Part shown: positions 1 through 9,586 of the stretch, in pieces
How the letters are laid out: every line of letters begins with the position of its first letter
Position numbering within the stretch: the stretch's first letter is position 1
Assembly: GCA_905178155.1 (NCBI GenBank)
Contig: CAJINV010000002.1
Coordinates: 146,354-210,353, forward strand
Source: Amoebophrya sp. A120
Lineage: Eukaryota; Sar; Dinophyceae; Syndiniales; Amoebophryaceae
Length of the DNA: 64,000 nucleotides
Direction of reading: 5' to 3'
Translations under genes and position numbers: made by a program
The notes under the pieces: model-generated
What the model saw: only the letters and a program-made list of their open reading frames with translations
Database searches by the model: none
What the model was told of the DNA's origin: nothing

Positions 1-118
1 AACCGAGGCCACAGCTGCGTCTCTTGGCCTTCCAGCATTACAAGTCGACTTGTGTACTCAAATACAGCATCACAAATTTCGTTTTCGATATGGGGAGGGG
101 GGATTTTTCCTTTTGATA
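1..118. mobile_element. Introner, family E (cut by window edge)
   Basis: Right half of a family E element, ending GGGGGGATTTTTCCTTTTGATA next to the exon copy. Internal GCATNACAA motifs are present. Confidence 0.75.
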
Positions 119-439
119 GGAGGCCCTCATCGTCCTCAAAATCGGAGGACATGTCATCACGACAACTTCCACCAGAGTTCTGGTCCTCTTCACTGTCGCT
201 CTCGGAGCGGACAGAGTGGTCTTCAGCATCGGAGGACCCAGCTTGTTCGTCCGAGTTAATATTCTTGTTCTCTTCATCTTCATCACAGGGTGTTGTGGCC
301 GCACAATAGTAGCCCGAAGATCTACTTCCGTGCTGAGAGGACGCAACAGCAGCGCGTGCTTGTTGCCCTAGTTGCATTTTTCCCATGTCTGCTTTCTTCT
401 TCCGATGCTGCGCTTCTTCAATGGCTAACTCCTGCAAAA
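119..439 (-). pseudogene. Diverged copy of giant-gene exon 43
   Basis: Aligns with the 3' part of the exon at 12173-13254. Both read ELAIEEVQ/AQ, KMQLG, SSQHG, TTPCDE and DEQAGSSDAEDHSV in the same frame. The copy stays open with a few in-frame indels, so it may be part of a second gene that leaves the window on the left rather than a dead fragment. It is bounded by a family E element on its 3' side (gene sense) and a family B fragment on its 5' side. No upstream exon is visible. Confidence 0.6.
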
Positions 440-580
440 TATGCATTGCAAAGGTATCGCACCACAACTCGTAGTCGTACTACTTAATTCTTGCAGATAT
501 GCAAATACATTTTCTTAAGGTACGTCAGCATTACAAATTCGGATTTCTCATGCCGAGGAAATTTGCAATGCAATATACCT
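440..580. mobile_element. Introner, family B (decayed)
   Basis: Starts TATGCATTGCAAAGGTATCG. The opposite terminal repeat is lost after about 573. It interrupts the exon copy at a point where the giant-gene exon is uninterrupted. Confidence 0.6.
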
Positions 581-712
581 TGATCAGGACCACGTGGACG
601 TGGACGTATAACTTAAATTTCAATACGTCGCCGATGTTTTCTTGTTCCTTTTCTTGGCAGACGTCTGATCTATTTATCATGGGAGATTGGGACGAGATTG
701 ATCAGACTCACA

Positions 713-1040
713 GAAGAAAATTCCTCCGAGGAGGCCGGCTACGTTTTCATTCGAAGAGCTGCGCCGAAGGTTGCTACGTGCATTCTGATCTTCCATCATG
801 GGAGAAAGATTGACACCAGCGGCTCCCCGGATTACATGTTGGTACCGAAGTGGTGGAATGATCTTCATTTGAAAACTAAATCCCATTTCCTCAAAGTTCT
901 TGCTTGACCGACAGCAGAGCAATTTTGATCCGACGTGACAACTGTTGCTGTCGATCATGCATGACAGATTTTTGCGTCCTCTGAATTTCCGATCACAAGT
1001 TGGCTTCATCTACGTGACCTGCTAGCTGAACCGACAGAGG
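713..1040. repeat. Dispersed repeat R2, copy a
   Basis: Closely matches 8503-8825 in the same orientation, including GGTGGAATGATCTTCATTTG and CTACGTGACCTGCTAGC. The first third translates similarly in both copies (ENSSE.A.YV then AAPKVATCIL). The frames then diverge, suggesting a decayed coding element. Confidence 0.75.
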
Positions 1041-1116
1041 AGAAATTTTGATCCGACATGACAACTTGCATCCGAGGATTTTGATCCGAAAATTTGCATC
1101 CGACAGGTGCAGAAGT

Positions 1117-1443
1117 TCATCTCGTAGGACTAGGAGACGAGAAGAATCTTGTCATCGCTAGATGGATGAACACTGAAATTTTTCGCGTTCGGAACCGCCC
1201 GTGCCTGCGTCGCGACAAGAACGGCATCTCTTTTGCCCGTTCCGAGAGCCCCCGCAGGCCCGGCGCTACACTTGGAATATCTGTACAGCCCTCACTACCA
1301 AAAAAATCTTGATTAAGAGAACGGAAAACTACATCAATCGACGTCCCTGCCAATGTGGAGTTAATATTTTCACAGAAGACAGTGACAGGCACACCTAGGG
1401 CGTCACCGCGCACAGGTGTCACTTGCGGTAGATGAAGCGCCAT
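1117..1443 (-). CDS. Small hypothetical ORF beside a dispersed repeat
   Basis: 108 codons starting MALHLPQVTPVRGD. The start codon lies in the edge of dispersed repeat R1. The second R1 copy also carries a minus-strand ATG at the same place (MAVHQNF). No domain is visible. It may be chance or an element-encoded peptide. Confidence 0.2.
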   Translation of the reverse strand: MALHLPQVTPVRGDALGVPVTVFCENINSTLAGTSIDVVFRSLNQDFFGSEGCTDIPSVAPGLRGLSERAKEMPFLSRRRHGRFRTRKISVFIHLAMTRFFSSPSPTR

Positions 1444-1669
1444 AGTGATATTTTACTGTGAAGAGATGTTTTCATTATCAGTGCAGTGCTCTGCCCGTTT
1501 ACATCTCTTCTCTTTCGTACTGGTACTTCGGTAGTAATGTAATACTTCTAGTTGTACACAACAGTAGTAGTTCTAGTTTCAGATTCGAGTATATAGGTAG
1601 TTCGAGCAGAGCCAACGTTACTTCTTGAATACGCTGCTAGAATATAGTCGTGCAAGTAAGAACTAGACC
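1439..1669. repeat. Dispersed repeat R1, copy a
   Basis: Matches 3350-3535 in the same orientation, from GTTTTCATTATCAGTGC to CTAGACC, with several short indels. AT-rich and non-coding. Confidence 0.72.
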
Positions 1670-2265
1670 TGCAACCTATGCTATCCACCAGTTCCACATT
1701 GTAACAATGCATTTACGATATTCCCGTATCCACCAGTTCCAAAATTATCATGCATTTACGATATGCCCGTCTAGAATTTGTTTCCGAGCGCCGGTGGAGC
1801 ATAACAATGATAATTTTGGGCAACCTGTACTACGTCTGTGGACTTTTCAGTATAGGAAGTGCCCTGCCATAAACCAATTGCGCCCTGCCGTAGAGCATTC
1901 ATTTTTGCATACGCGATCTGCTATCATGCCCGCACCGGGTAGTTCTTTCGTAGGTTTCAATAAAGGTATTTTTATGTATTAAAACACTTGTTTTGAAGGA
2001 CTATACAGAAAGTACGAACTACAAGCATATAGCATGATGTGGCAGGCGTTGTACTATAAAATTATAAATGATAAACTAGAGGTAAAACGAAGACTGATGT
2101 AGCTACGCCCCCTGACGTACCTCGGTAGCCGATCGCTCTACCAACCGGAGGCACGATTGTTCATGCTTGCATGAACGATCGCGCCATGTTAAAGGTACAA
2201 CGTGCAAATCTGTCTTGCATGATTGTGATGTCAGAACCTGCATGAAATTTTGATGAACCGCCATA
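1670..2265. other. Region without a supported gene
   Basis: Low-complexity AT-rich sequence with a short internal duplication (CCACCAGTTCCA near 1685 and 1729, with GCATTTACGATAT following each). No ORF of interest. Confidence 0.5.
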
Positions 2266-3349
2266 GTGACCATAGTTTACTTGGCGTAAGTGTTGTCGGG
2301 ACACAGGGGACATGCGGGGGCGCCGCTTTGTTCGCGTGGAGGCCAAGCTTCTGCTTCCCCGGCAACCTCAGATGCGCGCTACTGCGCAACACTCCGCCGA
2401 CTGCTGTGGAGTGCGGCTCCTGCCCGTGTGGTCGATGTGTGGTCCCGCGAAGCGGCCGCGACCAGGCTGACGCGGTGCGCCCTTGCTCCTCGGCCGCAAG
2501 GGCTGCCGCGTGTTCGGCGTTCTGACGCTGCCCCACGCCTGCAGAGCGTGCGCGCCGTCGCCGGTCGGGCTTGTGTTTGTCCCCGGAGTACTGCGAGCGT
2601 ACCCCTTGGGCCGTGGGGCGGAATGCTTTACCGGAGGACACCCCGCGGCCCGTCCGCGGTCTCCCTGCGAGGGGGGCCCGGGTGAGGGACCAAGCCGCCA
2701 AGTTCTGCGCGGCTGCGCTGTGTGCCCCAATCTGGAGGCGTGCGCGGGGCTGTTCTCAACATGAGGCCCGCGGCTTCGTTCGGTTCGCTAACAGTAGGCC
2801 GGCCCGGCCAAGACACACCCGCGGGGTGCGTCTGCTGACGGGCGTGGCCACTGCTGCCCTGTGCCCAATGGGTCCACAGGTGGGTCAGTCTCGCCTTCCT
2901 ACGGCCCGCCCGGGCGTCTGCTTGGTACGCTTGAAAAACAAGCGCGGCCATGCGAGCAACAATTTCGACGCTGGGCCCGCAGGACCAGCAACGATTCCGG
3001 CTGACCGAGAGACCGCTGCCGCGGGCAAGCGTCACGGGCCATCGTCGGACTCGGTCGCGCGAGCTGCTTCACACGCCGGCGCTGCTTAAGCAATCGCGCC
3101 AAGCTTGGCGCGGAGGAACCTAGGGCGGCTCTGTCGCCATCGAGGTGGCTGCGCGGCTTGCGCCCTCGGCGATTTTCCCCACTGGGGCCCCGCTGACTCG
3201 CAGCAGGGTTTTGGCGACGCTGTCGCTTTTGGGGCGCGTCGCTGACGCTGGTGCGTGGTACATCTTCCGACTTTTTCACACCAAGGGAGACAGGCTGTGT
3301 CGCTTACTGCGGCCGTGTCTGTTTATGCTACAGGTGACCATAGTTTACT
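2266..3349. mobile_element. GC-rich insertion with 16-bp direct repeats
   Basis: GTGACCATAGTTTACT occurs at 2266-2281 and again at 3334-3349. The sequence between (2282-3333, 1,052 bp) is strongly GC-rich, unlike its surroundings, and splits an R1 copy. This is what an insertion with a target-site duplication would leave. No transposase or RT is encoded. Several GC-driven ORFs on both strands look like chance. Confidence 0.7.
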
Positions 3350-3535
3350 GTTAGATGTTAATGTTTTCATTATCAGTGCTCTGCCTGTTTACACCTCTTC
3401 TCTGTCGAAACCGTGCTTCTATTTGTACATAACACTTGTAGTTCTAGTTTAAGGCTCGAATAGAAGTAGGTAGCTCGAGCCGCCTTCTTGAAGAAATAAA
3501 ATCGCGCAAGTACTAAAAATACGAACTACTAGACC
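3334..3535. repeat. Dispersed repeat R1, copy b (right part)
   Basis: Right part of the second R1 copy. Its left edge (about 2259-2281) is separated from it by the GC-rich insertion. Confidence 0.72.
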
Positions 3536-3549
3536 ACGCCAAAAAAGAA

Positions 3550-5389
3550 ATGGCGCTACACTTCTCCCTGCAGTGGCCGCTTTTACTGCATCTGCTCCTG
3601 CTGCGGCGGCGTAACATCTTCCACCCGTTGGCGATTATCCGCGACGACTATCATAGGAGAAAAACCCACCTCAAGGCTGTTTTCACTTCTAGTCCTAGGG
3701 CAAAGAAAAAAAATAAAAAAGTTGAGGAGTTGGCGTCTGTTTATGAGAAGCAGACTCAACATCTTGCAGGAGATGGCGGCAGCGGATCGACCCGATTGCC
3801 AAAACAATCGAGCAGGGCTTGCTCAGATCTCCCGCTGCGGTGGGCGGCGAGGAGCAGCTGCGCCAAGGCTTCCGCGCCATCTAATTGGGAGCAGAGGAGG
3901 TAGTTCACCAGGAAGCAGGCGCGCGAATTCGGGCGAATTCGCGCGACTGTTTCCTGGTGAGCTACCTGCCCTCCACCCACAGGTACTAAGGTGGCCCGCC
4001 TGTGAAGACGGTCCTCCTTGGCCAAACCACGCGGCGACCCCCAAGCCAGTCCGCCTCGGCAAAGCTTCTGAAGCTCTTTGGCTTTTAAGTCATTTCATAT
4101 TGATATTACTTCAAGCACGGGCGCCGTTATCTAGCTGGCCAAATAAATGAGCCTGCAGCTCATCTAGTACACCAATGCAAGACAGTGTCATCACTGAAAA
4201 ATACGCAACAGTGGGTCACTCCCAAACGTACCGGGGACGTCTTTCCGCTTTGGCGGTGCTGCTTGCCTTGCGTTTTGGAGGTCTACAATTAAATTGATGA
4301 TTTTGAAACATGCAAAGGCCTTTTTGCATGAGAACAGAAACAGAGATTTGGACAGCTCAGGTTCACTCGCAACACAAAAACACGCACCGAACTCACTCGG
4401 GACCGATAGAGAGGGAAGCACTTCAGCCCCTGCCGTCTCACCAAACACAATCTATCTGCCCTATGAAGCAGTAGGAAAAGAAAGTGTGAGGGAGTGCTCG
4501 CTTGTTGACGTGTCATAGAAATTTATGGCGGACAGGGGTACCGGTTCACCGACCATAAAACCACGAAAACAACGTGCTTAGAGGAAGGGAAAAATGGAAT
4601 AGGTAGGAAAAAGCAAGGGAAAGCTCACTCGGGGCACGATAGTCGAAAATCGAAAACGACATACAAATTACGAATCGAGAACAAAAGCGACCAGATCGAG
4701 ACAAAACATCGAGAGCGATAAATAATACACATGGCATGTAACGAGCGAACCAAATAGTACAAATAGAACATACTGTAGAACTAGCAGAGCGTCGAGAACG
4801 GACCAGGCGAGATCGATGTGTAAGTGTAGATCCAATTTGTAATGCGTAGAAATAAACAACCGAGACAGAGAAACGAGAGGCTGATCTTGAGGAACGACCC
4901 ATCTATACGAATATAAAAACATCATAATCGAAAAACACTCTCATGGAAGCCGGGCATGAAAGAAAGAACCGAAACGTGGGAAGATAAAAAAGGAGAAATA
5001 CGAGCATTACAGATTTGTAAACCGATAATGTACCGAAGATTTGCTTTTGAAATCAGAAGAGAAGGTTGCATGGCAGAAGGAGCAAACGAGCAACGAACAG
5101 CAAACGAAGAAACAGAGCAGGCCATCAGAAGTTTATATTCAAAAAAGCCATTGGATGATGACATAAAATTGTAGACTTTGTAGGACCTCACCCAGTTAAA
5201 AAAGCGTATGCAATACAAACATTCCAAGTGTCCAAATTCGAAAAGACAACAAAGTCTTTTTGAATGTGGACCCCCATATGCTGGCATGCAAAAGCCCTAC
5301 AAGTGAGACATACATAGCATAGAAAACGAAAGGGCAATACAAACAGCAGGGGTTCGAGGAATGGATGTAAGGGATGTAACCGGAGATAG
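3550..5389. other. Region without a supported gene
   Basis: 3.55-4.15 kb is GC-rich with a 117-codon plus-strand ORF (MALHFSLQWPLLL) of no recognisable family. 4.2-5.39 kb is A-rich sequence downstream of the RT gene (its 3' flank). Apart from the inverted repeat at 3.9 kb I see no gene. Confidence 0.5.
3897..3968. repeat. Imperfect inverted repeat / hairpin
   Basis: GGAGGTAGTTCACCAGGAA on the left is answered by TTCCTGGTGAGCTACCTGCC on the right, with a GCGCGAATTC/GAATTCGCGC core. This forms a stem of about 33 bp with a three-base loop. Confidence 0.75.
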
Positions 5390-6739
5390 TTATTCTGAAA
5401 CCAAATACTGGAATTTGTAATCCAATACTTGCATACAGAAAGAAAGGAGGACGCGGCGGAGGGAGACGGAATCTAGCCACTTGTTTTCGCTGTGGCGGGA
5501 CAGTAAAATATCTATTGTTTTCCGGAACATGTTAAAATTAACTAAGTTCTTCATTCTAAGAATAAGCTCTGCTACTTCCCTAAGGAAAAAGAAAAATAAA
5601 TTATTGTTGGAATAAAATCGGAGAAAACTGCCACAAAAACTTGAAAAAATAGCACTTTTAGCTATACAAGATCTTCCAGTAACGTACCTATTAACAGCAA
5701 ACTTAAATAAGCTATTTTTGGAAAAAGTCTTATAGTACACTGTCCCTTTCACTATCGTCAGCTCGAGGTCTAAAAAGACCGCCGAACTGCCGAGCGATTC
5801 CGTTTCGAGGATAAGACCCGTATCCTCGTAGATCTTCCTCCATGCCGTCACGAAACTGGTGTTTTCACTAATGATATCGTCGACGAAACGACAGGTACCA
5901 GCGTACCGCTGTCGTTCCGTCGACGATAGACCACTTAAAAAACGAGATTCTAACGCGCAAAGTACACAATCAATGATTGAGCTTGCGCTACTCAATCCCA
6001 TTGGTATGCCTATTCTTTGTAATAAAGTAATGCCAGCCACGTTTACAAAATTACAACAGATGCATGTTTTCATTACTTGGAATAAGTCGCTGTAGCGAAG
6101 AATAGCCAGAATGCCATCGCGCTTAGACGGTAAGGCTTTTGCTATCCGCATGCCAGAAGCATAAAAAAGGAAAAAGTCATGCTTGTGTTGTTGCAGAGCA
6201 GCATGCATTTGTTCATTTAGAATCCGTATCAAAGTGGAGTGCTTTAACATAGTGTACATACTACTAAAATCACCTTTGAAAAATGATCTGTATTTTCCTT
6301 GGGTGATTTTCTTTCTAGCCCCTAGACTGTCCCGCACGCGGAATCCCTGTGGGACTTGCAACAAAACGTAGTCTAAAATGTGTTTGAGATTGTCACTGAG
6401 GACGCTAATCGGCGTTTTGCTCGTCGCTGAGCAAATAGGCCGGAATGCAATAATGGGGGCTTTATGCATCTTAGCAGAGGGATACAAATAACTCAAACGT
6501 GAAGCGTTTTTGATTCCTGAATGTAGAGTAGGCGCGACACGAGCACAGAGAGCTTGTTTGACAGCATCCAAATTTTTATTGCTCACCTCATATGCACCTT
6601 CCCCAATAAGCATGCCAGGCTTCAAATTATTTTGGTCTACGTTCATTGTAAAGTCCACCCCTTCCTTCAGATCAAAAGTCATCGGCACGTTGAAAAAGTC
6701 CGGGACGCCAGGGTCGAAGTGTGCTTGTTTTCGATACAA
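5390..6739 (-). CDS. Penelope-like reverse transcriptase
   Basis: 449 codons. Motifs in order: KMHKAP...RPI at residues 90-101 (the 'PK-HK...RPI' element of Penelope-like RTs), KGDFSSMY at 155-162 with the first catalytic Asp at 157, GIPMGLSSAS at 244-253, FVDDI at 285-289 with the Asp pair at 287-288, and FLDLELTI at 322-329. All catalytic residues are present. No GIY-YIG endonuclease follows the RT core, and the protein is shorter than full Penelope polyproteins. It therefore resembles the endonuclease-lacking branch or a truncated copy. The start codon lies 22 bp past the stop of the RING-CH gene, with an AT-rich gap. The ORF is intact and has no introner. Confidence 0.75.
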   Translation of the reverse strand: MYRKQAHFDPGVPDFFNVPMTFDLKEGVDFTMNVDQNNLKPGMLIGEGAYEVSNKNLDAVKQALCARVAPTLHSGIKNASRLSYLYPSAKMHKAPIIAFRPICSATSKTPISVLSDNLKHILDYVLLQVPQGFRVRDSLGARKKITQGKYRSFFKGDFSSMYTMLKHSTLIRILNEQMHAALQQHKHDFFLFYASGMRIAKALPSKRDGILAILRYSDLFQVMKTCICCNFVNVAGITLLQRIGIPMGLSSASSIIDCVLCALESRFLSGLSSTERQRYAGTCRFVDDIISENTSFVTAWRKIYEDTGLILETESLGSSAVFLDLELTIVKGTVYYKTFSKNSLFKFAVNRYVTGRSCIAKSAIFSSFCGSFLRFYSNNNLFFFFLREVAELILRMKNLVNFNMFRKTIDILLSRHSENKWLDSVSLRRVLLSFCMQVLDYKFQYLVSE

Positions 6740-6761
6740 TTAAATATATTTTTACTTTGCC

Positions 6762-8030
6762 CTATAAGTAAAAAAGGCTTGAGGACTTTTCTAATTTGAT
6801 AACGACCTGCCTCTGTCGGCGCAGGCAACAAGGGCAACAATACTCAGTGGCTGCACTGTAACACCCATTGGCTCTGTCCACGCAGGCGGCGCGTCCGGCA
6901 AGACAACATTCTTCGGCGCGACCGCTAACACAACAGGTTAGGACAAGACAACAGACTGCGCCGTCGATACAATTAGACGCGGCAAGTCCCAGGCGTTCCG
7001 CTACGGTGGGGGTGCGGTGGGGTTCCGCTGCTGCTTCAGCTGCAGCCTGAAGCACCTCCCGAAGCATCGGCTGCCGGCACTCGGGGCATGTCGTGGACAT
7101 CGATCTTCCCGTACGAATCCACGTGCTTGCACACCCCTGGTGTGCAAGGTGTGCCCGCTGGTCGCCCTCCTCGTCAGCGCCAGCTCTGCACAATCGTACC
7201 AATGGGCTGTCTCTCTCGCTCTGCGGCTCCTGACAAATGCAACATTCATTACTCGGGGAACTTGCATTTCCGGCTCCGGTAGCTTGTTCAACATCACCCA
7301 GCTGGACAGGCGCCCCCGTCGCACGTGCAAACATCCTGGTTGAAAACGTCCCCACCCCAGAGTTGTCATGAAAAGTCGCATGCTCAGCCTCATGATGTTC
7401 GTTCCTCATGCAAGAACCCTACTGCGCGCCGTCAAGAGGCACTTTCTAGCAAGAGTTTGGGAAAAATCTGTCATGCGGTCGTCAGGAGAATGTAGTGGAT
7501 TCGTGATGCGCATTGACAAGCTAGGCACGACTACAGCTAATACAATACACTTGTCATGCGTGTTGAGCCCCAAGAATGCGGGCCTTGCTTGTCTCGTAAA
7601 GGAGTTCCCGTCTTGATGACTTTGGGGTGCGGACGTTTTTGCACACGATAAAAGGGGTCCTTCCTCTTCTAGAGCAGCAGCCTAATCCTGCTAAAGGGTT
7701 CCATCCTCCAACACTACCGCCGCCGCTAGAAGGTCCAGGTGCTGCAGCTACAGATCCTCCTTCAGCCGCCTCTGTTTCCAGCAAGCGCCTCTCCCGCGAC
7801 CGCCGCCGTGCTGCCCTGAAGCTGGCGTGCCTTTCCGGCCGCCCCGCTGCCCCTCTGTTGCCAGAAAGGGATAGTGCCTGAAGCTGGAGTGCGTGCGCAA
7901 CAGGTGGTCCAACGAGGAGGGACAAAGAAAACCCTGCCGCGAGAGCCATCGCCATCAACGCCCGGCGCACCCGAGCCTGATAGGAACAACGGAGAGAGGA
8001 ACCGGTACGGGACGAGAGCATCATCTTCAT
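6762..8030 (-). CDS. Membrane RING-CH (RINGv) E3 ligase-like protein
   Basis: Two exons of about 314 codons. Exon 1 (7651-8030) starts MKMMLSSRTG and has a hydrophobic segment at about residues 25-48 (ALMAMALAAGFSLSLLVG), a signal peptide or anchor. Exon 2 (6762-7331) carries a C4HC3 RING-CH: CCICQE, a Cys about 20 residues on, HLAHQGC, then TCPECRQPM. Members of this family are usually membrane ubiquitin ligases of the MARCH type. The tail is unusually Cys-rich (AVCCLVLTCC, YCCPCCLRR), which could mean membrane association by lipidation (inference). The exons join in frame across a family C element. The 5-bp flanks there match poorly, so the junction residue is uncertain. Confidence 0.7.
7332..7650. 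mobile_element. Introner, family C (RING-CH gene)
   Basis: Ends read CATCCTGGTTGAAAACGTCC and its complement. Flanks CCTTT/TTTGC match weakly. Removal joins GRTP to RATGAP in frame. Confidence 0.75.
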
Positions 8031-9586
8031 GATCTTGGGTAGTTGTACGACAGGTAGTATAGAAATAAACTTGTGTCAGGACGAAAGTTAAAGTTTGGCT
8101 TTGGAGGTTTTGTGATGCAAGATGATATTAGAGATGGTTTAGTTGCTCTTGCTACTTAATACGACAATAAAACGAAGTGAACAAGTTGGAGTAGCAAAAG
8201 GTCACTTCTTCTTCTTCTTTTCAAAACGATGATAGATGCTAAAGGTCGTCAACGAGAATCAAATCCTAGGGGGAGTTGTTGCACAGTGTGTGTTTCAGCT
8301 TCTTTGACTTTTTTTGCAATTTTGACTTCTATGAAGGAGAAGTAAATACAACCGGTTTTCCAGTGGCAATATGTTATGCAGTATTATTGTTTCGTTTTCT
8401 CTAGTGGTAGTTGGGCTGCTGTGTGGAGGTGGAAAGCGGAAAAAAATGCACAGTAGAAATTATCTACCGATCATATTGGCCGCGGGCGCGGCCGCACGCT
8501 GCAGAAAATTCCTCTGAGGGGGCCAGCTACGTCGTACTTCTAAGCGCTGCACCGAAAGTTGCTACGTGCATTCTGAGTACCACCATGGGAGAAAGATTGA
8601 CACCAGCCTCCCGGATTATATGTTGGTACCGAAATGGTGGAATGATCTTCATTTGAAAACTAAATCTCATTTTCTCAAAGTTCTTCCTCGCCCGATAGCG
8701 GAGAAATTTTGAACCGACACGACAACTTTTCCTGTCGATGCATGACAGATTTTTGCGCCCTCTGAATTTTCCATCGAAAGTTGGCTTCATCTACGTGACC
8801 TGCTAGCGTGACAGACAGAGCGGAAATCTCGATCCGAGTACCGAGCATTTATTTTTCCCGTAGATCATGACCGCGCGAAAAAGTTGCAGAATACGGACAT
8901 ACATGACCGCGCGGAAAGTAGAGCGTAGTAGCAATTTTTTACTAGTAGTCGCACAGCAGTATGTTCACTTTGTATTGTCACTCACGTCGAAGTCGACTTC
9001 CATGCGATGCAAATGCATTCCATTCTTGGAGACCCATGTGGTCTAGACGGATTTATTGTTCCTTGTGGACCACGAGGCAGTACGAATACATTCGAAGAAG
9101 GTTGATAATATGAAAAGCAAAAGGGTCGTACAAATAGGCTACGTTAGCGTTTCTACATTTTTTTGTTGTGCAAATAGGGAGGTCGAGGACCACAGAAAAC
9201 TGCGATCATGCATATTGTTCTTTTTTCCAAATAATTTGAAAATCATATGTTTTTCCGTTCTGATGAATCTTTTTATTCGATCGTTGTCTTATCGCAAAAA
9301 CGAAATTAATAGAAATACCAGAGACTAGAGTGTTCTGGTGGCATGATTGCGACTGTAAATACTTCTAGCAGTTGTACTAGAAGCGACTTTCTTATACAGT
9401 GAAAATATTTGATCCAGTGTGTGTACTTACGTAACCTACGGCATCGCAAAAAGGCCGTATATACATATAGGGCGCAAACGAAATTTTAAAAATCATTTCT
9501 TCCGATAAAAAAAGCAAACGCAAACCTCAGAATTAGGCCGCTACGTGTCATTGCTGTTCTTTTTCCTTGATACTAGCAAAGGAAGC
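8031..9586. other. Intergenic region between RING-CH gene and giant gene
   Basis: Holds the upstream flank of the RING-CH gene, repeat R2b and the 3' flank of the giant gene. No ORF here is supported. Confidence 0.5.
8503..8825. repeat. Dispersed repeat R2, copy b
   Basis: Second copy of R2, lying between the RING-CH gene and the end of the giant gene. It differs from copy a by scattered substitutions and short indels. Confidence 0.75.

Noticed and set aside
2095-2160. tRNA-like string on the minus strand (GGTTGGTAGAGCGATCGG)
   Set aside because: An A-box-like stretch is present, but no B box, anticodon arm of proper length or acceptor pairing could be built.
2282-3333. Long GC-rich ORFs on both strands (up to about 170 codons)
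   Set aside because: Overlapping open frames in several phases and lack of any family resemblance fit composition bias. The same applies to 44.5-45.2, 56.3-57.0 and 57.3-58.0 kb.
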